From assembly GCA_964412895.1 (NCBI GenBank), contig CAYPQK010000023.1:1-33830 (forward strand): a DNA stretch of 33,830 nucleotides, written 5' to 3'. The translations under genes and the position numbers were made by a program. The notes beneath the pieces were generated by a model. That model saw only the letters and a program-made list of their open reading frames with translations. It was not told the DNA's origin and did no database searches. Below are positions 8,462 through 15,371 of this stretch, piece after piece; the first letter of the stretch is position 1, and the number at the start of each line of letters is the position of its first letter. This stretch comes from CALMRE01 sp964412895 (GTDB lineage: Bacteria > UBP6 > UBA1177 > JAKLFG01).

Positions 8462-9028
8462 TCACCTGAAAAGTTTCTTATGTTCCAACGCCAACTTAAA
8501 AAGATTCTCGCGTGCCCGGAACAGCCGCGATTTGAGCGCGCTCTCCGAAATGCCCAAAAGCGGCGCCGCTTCGTCGTAACGGAGTTCCTGTAGATCGACC
8601 AGCGCTATCACCTCGCGATGTTCCGCCGAAAGCATGCCGATCAGCCGGTGAAGGTTCTCGCTCCGCTGTGCTTCGGCGATGGCGTCGTCGAAACCGCCCC
8701 GGTCGCGGGAAAGCTCTTTTTCGGGGATATCGTCGAGCGGCAGATTGCCCGATGTCTTGGGACTTACGCGATAATCGACGAATTCATTGCGGGTGATGCG
8801 CCACAGCCATGTCATGAAGGAGGATTCGCCGCGGAAGCGCGAGATGTTGAGGAATGCCTTGAGGAGCGCCTCCTGAAGGACATCGGCGGCGGCGGCGTGG
8901 TCGCCTCCCGTCATGCCCAACGCGAAGGAGTAGAGTCCCTGCTTGTGGTCCCTGACGAGCTCTTCGAAGGCATGGACATCGCCTGCGACGGCCCGTTTAA
9001 TGAGTGCGGTCGTTCGTTCCTCGGTCAT
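8462..9028 (-). CDS. ECF-type RNA polymerase sigma factor (sigma-70 family)
   Basis: A 188-residue sigma factor. Region 2 spans about residues 20-90 (DVLQEALLKAFLNISRFRG, then SFMTWLWRITRNEFVDY), and region 4 spans about 125-180 (LSAEHREVIALVDLQ, the helix-turn-helix YDEAAPLLGISESALKSRL). No region 1.1 or 3 is present, as expected for ECF factors. It heads a five-gene minus-strand operon (anti-sigma, Pro-rich protein, beta-barrel, beta-propeller lipoprotein), so it likely controls a cell-envelope response. An in-frame stop (TAG) two codons upstream fixes the region of the start. It is divergent from mntP. Confidence 0.94.
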   Translation of the reverse strand: MTEERTTALIKRAVAGDVHAFEELVRDHKQGLYSFALGMTGGDHAAAADVLQEALLKAFLNISRFRGESSFMTWLWRITRNEFVDYRVSPKTSGNLPLDDIPEKELSRDRGGFDDAIAEAQRSENLHRLIGMLSAEHREVIALVDLQELRYDEAAPLLGISESALKSRLFRARENLFKLALEHKKLFR

Positions 9029-9062
9029 GCGCTAGTTGTACCGTTCCTTTAATTTTTTTCAA

Positions 9063-9094
9063 CTATTTCGCGATATCGTTTTTTATTGAAATAG
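9063..9094. promoter_or_regulatory. Inverted repeat, possible operator between sigma gene and mntP
   Basis: Arms CTATTTC (9063-9069) and GAAATAG (9088-9094) are perfect complements with an 18-base spacer containing the palindrome CGATATCG. The right arm overlaps the mntP -35 box, a position where a bound repressor would block transcription. A manganese regulator such as MntR is a guess from the gene content. Confidence 0.4.
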
Positions 9095-9113
9095 CGGAAG
9101 GGGCGGATACAAT
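9086..9113 (+). promoter_or_regulatory. Sigma-70 promoter of mntP
   Basis: TTGAAA (9086-9091) and TACAAT (9108-9113) are separated by 16 bases; both boxes match the consensus at five of six positions. The predicted leader is only about 25 bases and ends with GGGAG seven bases before the ATG, which leaves no room for the yybP-ykoY manganese riboswitch often found before mntP. Confidence 0.7.
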
Positions 9114-9143
9114 GCCTCGGCAACGGTATGACGGGAGCGGCAC

Positions 9144-9704
9144 ATGGGCCTGTTCGAGATACTGCTTCTTTCGGTGAGTCTGGCGATGGACGCCTTCGCC
9201 GTGTCGATAGCGGCCGGTATCGGTTCTCCGAACGCCGGTCGCCGTACCGCCGCGACCATGGCGCTTTTCTTCGGCGGTTTCCAGACGCTGATGCCCATAG
9301 CGGGGTATCTCGCCGCCGGCGCCTTCTACGGCTATATCTGCCATTTCGACCACTGGATAGCGTTCTTCCTGCTCGCCTTCATCGGCGGCAAGATGATCTA
9401 CGAAGCGGCCATGAGCGATGCCTGCGAAGCGCGCCGTATCGATCTGGGCTTGAAGTCGCTCCTCATACTGGCGCTCGCCACCTCGATAGACGCGCTGGCC
9501 GCCGGGGTGGGGCTTACCTTCCTGTGCGCCTCCATCTGGCTTCCCGCCGCGACCATCGGCGTTGTTACCTTCGCCTTCTGCTATGTCGGCTTCCTGTTCG
9601 GCAAGCGGCTCGGCTGCAACTTCGGGAAACGGATGGAGATACTGGGAGGGATCGTTCTTATTGGATTAGGTTTGAAGATATTGCTGGAAAGTCTGATCGG
9701 CTGA
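9144..9704 (+). CDS. mntP: Manganese efflux pump MntP
   Basis: A 186-residue protein of six hydrophobic segments with the two internally repeated family motifs SLAMDAFAVS (about residues 11-20) and ATSIDALAAG (about residues 112-121), each carrying the membrane-embedded Asp thought to carry Mn2+. The length matches the family (about 180-190). It exports manganese across the inner membrane to prevent toxicity. The gene is monocistronic: it has its own promoter and faces the convergent IgGFc-binding-like gene after 13 bases. The ATG at 9144 has GGGAG upstream. Confidence 0.95.
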   Translation: MGLFEILLLSVSLAMDAFAVSIAAGIGSPNAGRRTAATMALFFGGFQTLMPIAGYLAAGAFYGYICHFDHWIAFFLLAFIGGKMIYEAAMSDACEARRIDLGLKSLLILALATSIDALAAGVGLTFLCASIWLPAATIGVVTFAFCYVGFLFGKRLGCNFGKRMEILGGIVLIGLGLKILLESLIG

Positions 9705-9717
9705 ATGCCGCGTCTTA

Positions 9718-11823
9718 TTAGTGCTCTGATATATCCTTGAGCATGAGGCCGCCGGGGTAGGCGTACGACACATCGATCTCCCAGCCGTAAACGAACAAGC
9801 CGCAGCCGCCGGGGCAGGTCAGTTCGTGCCGTTTGAACTCGCTGCCCAGCTGGGCGATGGAGAACTGATAGCCGGTGCCGGCGATATCGATAAAGTCGGT
9901 GACGACCGTGCCGTTAAGCGTCGCAGTGACCCCTTTGGGCTTGACGATCGTGGCGAAATTCGACACATAGCTGCCGGGGGTCAGGAAGATGTAATTCTCG
10001 CGGTACTGTTCTATCGGCGGGATCACCATCATCGCCGGGTCGCCGACGCATTCCGAACCGTGGGCGTTCTGACAGGCGGTCGATATCATTTCGGAGCCGG
10101 TGACATACTGCGTGACCATGATCGGTTTGTCCGAGGTGATGAAAAGCGGCTGCTGGATATAGAATTCGGTCCACTGCTGGGCGTTGAGTTGTTTGCTCGC
10201 GTCCCAAGTGGTGATCCCTGCCAGCGCGGTCGGTTCAAAGGGAGTGTAGCCGATATTGGTGCCGTCCTCCGAGGCGACGATACGGATCATGTCGAAATCG
10301 CTGTCGCCGCGCGGCATGGTCTTGACGATCATGTACTGCTTACCCCATATCTGGACCGGGAACATCTGGTGTTCAAGGTGGTCGCAGTAGCTTCGTTCGG
10401 TGGGGACATTGGCACAGACATGGCCGCCGAAGACAACGAAGGGGGCGCAGGTGGCCGAATCGGGCGTCTTGCAGCGGATACGGGCGCCGGTGATGTCGGG
10501 ACCCTTATCGTTGCCGTCGGTCGGTCCCTCAAGTTGGAGGGTCTGGAATCGCTTGAGTTTCAGCATGGTCCAAGTATTTGCCGGGACGCTGCTTACCCCG
10601 TTGCCAAAATCACCAGTGAGCGTCACGGGAGAATTGACCTCTATTTCTATCTCGGTCGGATTAAAACCGATGACGGTGGCGTAGGAGGGGGCGACGGTGC
10701 TCAACGCATGGTAGGAGGTAACGATATAGTCGGTATACAGGCCGGTGGTCGGCATGAGAAGTGAAGCGTCGTTGGAATATTGTTTGCCACCATATGCGTT
10801 ACCGGAGTCGACCGAGAGGCCATCGGCGGTAAAAGGGTTTGAATTGCTGTTGTCGAACGGGTTGAACTGATAGGCCGATACCGGTGTGTCGGTCACTACA
10901 TGGTAAGAAAGGAAAGAGGTTCCGGCCGCCGATATCATCCGATCGTGGGGAAACCGGATGATGCCCAGTTTCTTGGGAGGAATGGAAAGCGCCAGCGAGG
11001 TGGTCATCGTCTGACAGTCGGTCGCATTGTCGATGCAGAAATAGTTGAGCCCCGCGTCGGTCTCGGTCGTGCCGTCGGCGCTGATGGTGATATTGATGGT
11101 TGCGGTCATGGTCTCGTTGGTGTTGCTGATCGTTATCGAGAAATTCGGGTCGGTGCGTGTTTGAAGAAGGTTGCGTAAATTGGCGGTGAAGTAATCACAG
11201 CCCTCGTAGCTCTTCTCGAAGGCCTTTATCTCGCAGAGCGTCAGACAGTTGCCGCCCATACACTTTTCGCCGGCAAGCTCGTCGCAGGTCTCGACCGGTT
11301 CGGTCAGATGGCCGAGGCCCGTTTCGTCACACTCGTAGACGGCGTAGGGGTCGGCCGTCGTATCGCAGATATGATCGCCCGGCGTACACATCTGGTACTG
11401 ACAGCCGAGAGTGTCCTTGCAGACGAAGCCGGTGGGACAATCCTTCTCCTCCTCGGCGCTACCGTCCGACTTGCAGGAGACCACCTTGCTCTCATCTCCC
11501 TCGACACAGCTGATGAAGGCGTTCGGTTTGCAGAAGGTGTCGTAGTCGGGCGCTTCCACATCTGCCTCGGTCGGCGGATTCTCGTTTTCTGTCGCCGTTT
11601 CCGTTTCGGTCTGCGGCGTATCGCCCTCGGTCGGATCGTTCTCCGACGCGGGGTCATCCGTGACCGCCGTGTCCTTGACGCACTCCCGCAATGCCAGATC
11701 GCAGTGGTAACCTTCTTCAAGACAAGGGGTGTTCTCGTCACAGAAGGCCGCAGTCTCTTCTTGGGTACAGGAAACGGCAAAGAACAAAACAATCGCCAAG
11801 AAACCGAACATGTTCCGGATCAT
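9718..11823 (-). CDS. IgGFc-binding-like lipoprotein with Cys-rich N-terminal region
   Basis: A 701-residue protein. Lipobox AVSC at about residue 19 is followed by a Cys cluster (FCDENTPC...), a Glu/Thr/Asp-rich linker (about 55-95), a second Cys-rich region (about 96-195) and a long beta-rich domain (about 200-695). The last part contains YCDHLEHQMFPVQIWGKQY, DMIRIVASEDGTNI and a C-terminal VSYAYPGGLML, features of the bacterial IgGFc_binding family abundant in Myxococcota surface proteins. Despite the family name, antibody binding is not implied. It is likely outer-membrane anchored (Cys+2 is Thr) and adhesive. It has its own promoter upstream and is isolated from the preceding gene by a strong terminator. 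Confidence 0.88.
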   Translation of the reverse strand: MIRNMFGFLAIVLFFAVSCTQEETAAFCDENTPCLEEGYHCDLALRECVKDTAVTDDPASENDPTEGDTPQTETETATENENPPTEADVEAPDYDTFCKPNAFISCVEGDESKVVSCKSDGSAEEEKDCPTGFVCKDTLGCQYQMCTPGDHICDTTADPYAVYECDETGLGHLTEPVETCDELAGEKCMGGNCLTLCEIKAFEKSYEGCDYFTANLRNLLQTRTDPNFSITISNTNETMTATINITISADGTTETDAGLNYFCIDNATDCQTMTTSLALSIPPKKLGIIRFPHDRMISAAGTSFLSYHVVTDTPVSAYQFNPFDNSNSNPFTADGLSVDSGNAYGGKQYSNDASLLMPTTGLYTDYIVTSYHALSTVAPSYATVIGFNPTEIEIEVNSPVTLTGDFGNGVSSVPANTWTMLKLKRFQTLQLEGPTDGNDKGPDITGARIRCKTPDSATCAPFVVFGGHVCANVPTERSYCDHLEHQMFPVQIWGKQYMIVKTMPRGDSDFDMIRIVASEDGTNIGYTPFEPTALAGITTWDASKQLNAQQWTEFYIQQPLFITSDKPIMVTQYVTGSEMISTACQNAHGSECVGDPAMMVIPPIEQYRENYIFLTPGSYVSNFATIVKPKGVTATLNGTVVTDFIDIAGTGYQFSIAQLGSEFKRHELTCPGGCGLFVYGWEIDVSYAYPGGLMLKDISEH

Positions 11824-11858
11824 GATGACACCTCATTGAAAACCGTTGGTCTGGGGGG

Positions 11859-11886
11859 ATTATAGGTGTCTGAAAATAATTTGCAA
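11859..11886 (-). promoter_or_regulatory. Sigma-70 promoter of the IgGFc-binding-like gene
   Basis: On the minus strand TTGCAA (11886-11881) and a perfect TATAAT (11864-11859) are 16 bases apart, about 35 bases before the ATG at 11823; GAGGTG serves as ribosome-binding site. Confidence 0.65.
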
Positions 11887-11897
11887 TATGGCGGACG

Positions 11898-11930
11898 AAA
11901 AAAAACGGCCGGCCCCGAAGGACCGGCCGT
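11898..11930 (-). terminator. Strong intrinsic terminator after the thioredoxin-fold lipoprotein gene
   Basis: On the minus strand a GC-rich hairpin (ACGGCCGG ... CCGGCCGT, nearly perfect, with a CCTTCGGG-type loop region) is followed directly by a run of eight T. It lies 23 bases after the stop at 11953 and before the promoter of the next gene. Confidence 0.92.
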
Positions 11931-11952
11931 AGAGAAGCGAATAGAGCGGAGG

Positions 11953-13548
11953 TTAGCCGCCGCAGCTGCCGCCTTTCGGCGCCTGAGCGGGAACGGTGCC
12001 CGGAGCCGGAGCGGTGGGAACTATCACCTTGTCGCAACCCTTCTTGCCGGGGTTGAAGGTGCAGTACTGTTTCTGGATATCGGGCGCGCTGATGCCGGAG
12101 AACTTCTGCTTGTTGTTGGCAAGCCAGGTCGGGCTGGCGCCGATCTCAAGAGCGTTGGCGAGCTTGATGTTCTCGCTGTGGAGTTTCTTGCCTTCGTCGC
12201 CGGTCGAACACTTCTCGATCTTTTTCGGGTCGATGCCGTTCACCGCGCATTTCTGCCATTCGGTCGAGCGGATGTCCTGATCGCGGCACCAGATGTACTC
12301 CATGAATTTGAAGTTCTTGCCGTAGTATTTCGCGGCGCAGAGTTCGCGGATGTTCTCATCGACCTCGGGCTGGCCGTGGAGGGCGTTGAATTTGCCCGGC
12401 TCGGTCTCGGTGGCGATGTAGTTGACATTGAAGTCGATCTTGTTGTCGAACGCCTTGAGCACATCTTTCATCGCGTCAAGCGCCTTGGTGCCGTAGGGGC
12501 ACTGGCTCATGACGAACAAGTCGAGGCGCTCTTTGATCTCTTTGCGGCAGACAAGGTTGTTCTTGCAGGTGTCGTCGTCGCAGTCGATCTTTCCGTCGGC
12601 GGTGTCGTCGATGGTGTTGTCGCAGATCTCGGCGGTCGGATCGAACTTGCCGCCCACGCGGAGCATCTTTTTGTCATTGATGTCTATCATCCAGCGCTGG
12701 ACCTGCTGGAAACCGGCGTCTTCGGTCACATTCTTGTCGAACAGGAACGCGGGAAGGAGCTTCGCGTCGGTCCCTTTGAGGGTCTCATAGAGCGCCTTGC
12801 CTTCCGGCGTGCCGAAGTCGATCTTCTTCTCGACCATGCCGGGGAAAATGTTCTTCATCTGGTTGATGATCGGATCGACCACGCAATTCTTGCAGCGGGC
12901 GTCGGTCAGGACCGTCAGATCGACCTTCTTGGGGGCCGGGATCGATTTGCAGGCTTCCGGTTTGTTCTCGGGTTTGTACTTGCCGCAGATATTGCGAAGG
13001 AAATCGTTCTCGGTACGGCCGCCCTTGTAGCGCTCGCCATTGACCATGATGGTGGGGGAACCGCTCGCCTGCTTTTCCTTGGAAAGAGCATAGGAGGCCG
13101 CGAGGAGCTTCTTGCCTTCGTCGCCGTCGGCGCAGGACTTGATCTTGGCGGCATCGACCTTCGCCTCAGTGGCGCAGGCGTCGAAGTTATTCGGGATCTC
13201 GCGGTAATTTTTGTTCATGCAGAACAGGAGGTCGAGATATTTTTTGGGTTCGACTTTCGCGGCGCAGATCTCGAGCAGGTTGCCCTTGACCTCATTCTCG
13301 CCATGCATCGAGCTGAGCTGGCCATCCTTTTCCTGACCGATGAAATGGCGGTTGAACTTGACCGCGTTGCCCAGCTTGTCGAGGACCGGCTTGATGCCGT
13401 TATCGACCTGAACACCGAACGGACACTGGGACATGATGTGGAAATCGACGGTGACTTGTTCTTTCGCGTCGCCGCCCTTCTTGAGCTTGTCACAGCCGAC
13501 GAGCATAAGCGCCGTAGCGACCATAACGGTAACGATGATCTTTTTCAC
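11953..13548 (-). CDS. Triple thioredoxin-fold (DsbA/GILT-like) lipoprotein
   Basis: 531 residues from a GTG start: GGAGG lies six bases before this GTG but abuts the in-frame ATG at 13554, so GTG is preferred. The lipobox is LVGC with Asp at +2, which in E. coli would retain the protein on the inner membrane. Domains 1 (about 30-205) and 3 (about 345-510) are paralogous: each has MSQCP(F/Y)G, a downstream HG-x-x-E-V-x-x-N pattern, GDEGKKL and a cis-Pro-like SPT. Both keep only the first active-site Cys (CPFG, CPYG). Domain 2 (about 215-300) has a CKNC pair. A calcium-loop-like insert (ICDNTIDDTADGKIDCDDD) separates domains 2 and 3. The tail ends KGGSCGG. Probable periplasmic thiol chemistry; substrate unknown. 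Confidence 0.82.
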   Translation of the reverse strand: MKKIIVTVMVATALMLVGCDKLKKGGDAKEQVTVDFHIMSQCPFGVQVDNGIKPVLDKLGNAVKFNRHFIGQEKDGQLSSMHGENEVKGNLLEICAAKVEPKKYLDLLFCMNKNYREIPNNFDACATEAKVDAAKIKSCADGDEGKKLLAASYALSKEKQASGSPTIMVNGERYKGGRTENDFLRNICGKYKPENKPEACKSIPAPKKVDLTVLTDARCKNCVVDPIINQMKNIFPGMVEKKIDFGTPEGKALYETLKGTDAKLLPAFLFDKNVTEDAGFQQVQRWMIDINDKKMLRVGGKFDPTAEICDNTIDDTADGKIDCDDDTCKNNLVCRKEIKERLDLFVMSQCPYGTKALDAMKDVLKAFDNKIDFNVNYIATETEPGKFNALHGQPEVDENIRELCAAKYYGKNFKFMEYIWCRDQDIRSTEWQKCAVNGIDPKKIEKCSTGDEGKKLHSENIKLANALEIGASPTWLANNKQKFSGISAPDIQKQYCTFNPGKKGCDKVIVPTAPAPGTVPAQAPKGGSCGG

Positions 13549-13554
13549 AGGCAT

Positions 13555-13559
13555 CCTCC
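13555..13559 (-). promoter_or_regulatory. Shine-Dalgarno GGAGG selecting a GTG start at 13548
   Basis: GGAGG on the minus strand is immediately next to ATG 13554 (no spacer) but six bases from GTG 13548, so the GTG is the functional start. Confidence 0.7.
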
Positions 13560-13616
13560 GATAAATATTGGTAAAAACCAAAACAGTGCAGGACCTTTTA
13601 TCTCTGCAGGCGGTGC

Positions 13617-13645
13617 ACTCTATCTGAATGCCCCTTGTTTGTCAA
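13617..13645 (-). promoter_or_regulatory. Sigma-70 promoter of the thioredoxin-fold lipoprotein gene
   Basis: On the minus strand a perfect TTGACA (13645-13640) is followed after 17 bases by TAGAGT (13622-13617, four of six). The leader is about 60 bases. Confidence 0.72.
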
Positions 13646-13908
13646 GTCGGACGGAGTGTTTTTTTGTCGGGGGTCCATATCGGTCGTTTATTAGAGTTAT
13701 GCGACAATTTTGCATAATGGTAGTCTCTTTCAACAGCGAACTGCGGGTGGCCGGTAAGAAAACCAGTCGCGGGCTGCATAAAACGAATGCACAGGAAAAT
13801 GTGCATCGCCGTAAGCGCGGAGCAATCGCGGAGTTAGGTCCGCTTGTGTGCGCGTCTCTCAACAACGGTGTTGAAAGGCCGGAATTACGCGGTGTGACGG
13901 TAGTACGA
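13646..13908. other. Gene-free stretch rich in inverted repeats
   Basis: No credible gene is seen between the promoter at 13645 and the corC-like stop at 13909. The stretch holds four short perfect inverted repeats: TTATGC/GCATAA (13697-13717), ATGCACA/TGTGCAT (13787-13806), GCGGA/TCCGC (13828-13843) and TCAACA/TGTTGA (13859-13874). One may terminate the corC-like transcript; the rest are unexplained. Confidence 0.5.
13780..13806 (-). terminator. Weak candidate terminator of the corC-like gene
   Basis: On the minus strand the seven-base stem ATGCACA/TGTGCAT with a six-base loop is followed by TCGTTTT. The stem is short and the T-run interrupted, and it lies about 100 bases after the stop. 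Confidence 0.35.
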
Positions 13909-15219
13909 TCAGGATATCTTACGGATCTCGACGCGGGTGACATGACGGTCGTCGCTCTCGGCGACGCGGAACAAAAAGCCTTGATATTCGAACTTGTAGC
14001 CCTTCGCCGGGACGAAGCCGGCCTGCGCCGTGATGAAGCCACCGAGCGAGTTGTATTCGCCGTCCTCGGGCATCTTGATGTCGATCTCTTCCTCCAGATC
14101 GTATATGGAGATATGAGCGTCGACGCTGATGACATTATCCTTCAGTTTGGTTATCTGATCCTCTTCCTTATCGACCTCGTCCTTGATATCGCCGACCAGT
14201 TCCTCAAGGATGTCCTCAAGGGTGATGATGCCGGAGGTGCCACCGAATTCGTCAACGACCACGGCCATGTGGGTCCGTTTCGACTGCATGGTCTTGAGCG
14301 TTTCGTTGATCTTCTGGCTCTCGGGAGCGAACAGGACCGGCTTGCGGAGGTAGGGGGCTATCGGCTGGTTGAGGTCGACGCCGCCTTTGGTGAACTGAGC
14401 AACGAGACTTTTAGCCAGCAGTATACCTTTAACATTGTCGATGCTTTCATCATAGACCGGGATGCGGGAGTGGCCCCATTCCGATATCTTTTTCATCGCA
14501 TCGCCGATGGTGTCGGTCGTTTCGAGAAAGTGGGCGTCGGTACGCGGGATCATGATCTCGCCGACCAGCGTCTCGCGGAATTCGACCACCGACGAGAGCA
14601 GTTCTCCCTGCTCCTCCTTCTCGAAGACGCCGTGCTCGCTTCCCTTCCTTATAAGATACTCTATCTCGCGTTCGGTGATGTTGAGCCCCTCGTGTCCCGA
14701 ATCCTTGCCGCCCATGAGACGGACGAGCAACCGGGCGAATTTCGACAGGATGATGGCGAGCGGCGAGAAGAGAAGATCGAAGAGGCGCAGAATGAAAAGC
14801 GCCGGGACCACGACCTTTTCGGCGTTGAGTTTCGCGTAGGTCTTGGGCGTTATCTCGCCGAAGATCAGGATGATGAAGGTCATGATGCCGACCGCCGCCG
14901 CGTCGGCCCATGAGCCGAGGTAATGGTGGGCGATAGTGGCGCCGAGCACCGAGGCGAGGATGTTGACGAGGTTGTTGCCGATAAGAATGGTGGAGAGTAT
15001 GAGACTCGGCTTGACCATCCATTTCCTTAACAGAGCCGCGGCGTACGGGTGCTTTTCGAGGATATGGTGGATCTTACTGTCGGAAAGAGCGGTCAAAGCC
15101 GTTTCCGTGGTGCTGAAAAAGGCGCTGAAGATGAGGCAGATAACGACGCCGGCGATCTCTAGCTGGACGCTAGGATCGGATGGGATGGATTCCAAAAGAA
15201 TTCTCCGTGAGCGGTTCAT
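13909..15219 (-). CDS. CNNM/CorC-HlyC family CBS-pair membrane protein
   Basis: 436 residues in the standard order: an N-terminal DUF21/CNNM membrane domain with about four helices (about 20-170; motifs AFFSTTETAL, IGNNLVNI, FGEITPKTYA), a CBS pair (about 215-345; MIPRTDAHFLE, GHSRIPVYDES, MAVVVDEFGGTSGIITLEDILEE region) and a C-terminal CorC_HlyC domain (about 355-435; EYNSLGGFI). The family is linked to Mg2+/Co2+ efflux or homeostasis; the older name haemolysin is misleading. The ATG at 15219 lacks a ribosome-binding site; a TTG at 15195 has GGAG seven bases upstream and would start MESIPSDPSVQ, so the true protein may be eight residues shorter. It is monocistronic with its own promoter. 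Confidence 0.92.
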   Translation of the reverse strand: MNRSRRILLESIPSDPSVQLEIAGVVICLIFSAFFSTTETALTALSDSKIHHILEKHPYAAALLRKWMVKPSLILSTILIGNNLVNILASVLGATIAHHYLGSWADAAAVGIMTFIILIFGEITPKTYAKLNAEKVVVPALFILRLFDLLFSPLAIILSKFARLLVRLMGGKDSGHEGLNITEREIEYLIRKGSEHGVFEKEEQGELLSSVVEFRETLVGEIMIPRTDAHFLETTDTIGDAMKKISEWGHSRIPVYDESIDNVKGILLAKSLVAQFTKGGVDLNQPIAPYLRKPVLFAPESQKINETLKTMQSKRTHMAVVVDEFGGTSGIITLEDILEELVGDIKDEVDKEEDQITKLKDNVISVDAHISIYDLEEEIDIKMPEDGEYNSLGGFITAQAGFVPAKGYKFEYQGFLFRVAESDDRHVTRVEIRKIS

Positions 15220-15245
15220 AAACAGGATAAAGAACGGGAACCCTC

Positions 15246-15275
15246 ATTATCTACCAGATTCTTCAGATTTATCAA
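15246..15275 (-). promoter_or_regulatory. Sigma-70 promoter of the corC-like gene
   Basis: On the minus strand TTGATA (15275-15270) and GATAAT (15251-15246), each five of six, are 18 bases apart, about 27-50 bases before the possible starts. Confidence 0.6.
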
Positions 15276-15312
15276 CTATTCTGGCGGCGGCTGAGGGGAG
15301 GTACCCATTTTA

Positions 15313-15341
15313 TTGCCATTCCGGGGCGAGTGGGGTATGTT
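15313..15341 (+). promoter_or_regulatory. Candidate promoter of the C25 peptidase gene
   Basis: TTGCCA (15313-15318) and TATGTT (15336-15341) are 17 bases apart. The GTG start at 15372 lies 31 bases downstream with GGAGGTG (15360-15366) between. Confidence 0.5.
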
Positions 15342-15359
15342 GAGCGCGACTCTTTGTGT

Positions 15360-15366
15360 GGAGGTG
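15360..15366 (+). promoter_or_regulatory. Shine-Dalgarno GGAGGTG selecting GTG 15372
   Basis: It lies five bases before GTG 15372, whose product begins directly with a lipoprotein signal peptide; the longer in-frame start at 15330 is inside the promoter. Confidence 0.8.
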
Positions 15367-15371
15367 CACCG

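Noticed and set aside
9029..9143. yybP-ykoY manganese riboswitch before mntP
   Set aside because: The predicted transcript leader is too short and the conserved riboswitch sequence blocks are not visible.
13859..13874. TCAACA/TGTTGA element as an integron attC-like site
   Set aside because: The core GTTRRRY/RYYYAAC consensus is not met and no integrase or cassette structure is present.
11866..14913. Very long plus-strand open frame (over 1000 codons) opposite two minus-strand genes
   Set aside because: It is antisense to the thioredoxin-fold and corC-like genes, has repetitive low-complexity Val/Leu/Asp/Ala composition expected of the reverse frame of GC-rich codons, and matches no family I recognise.
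15330..15371. Longer start for the C25 peptidase
   Set aside because: It would place non-hydrophobic residues before the signal peptide and overlaps the promoter; GTG 15372 has a strong ribosome-binding site.
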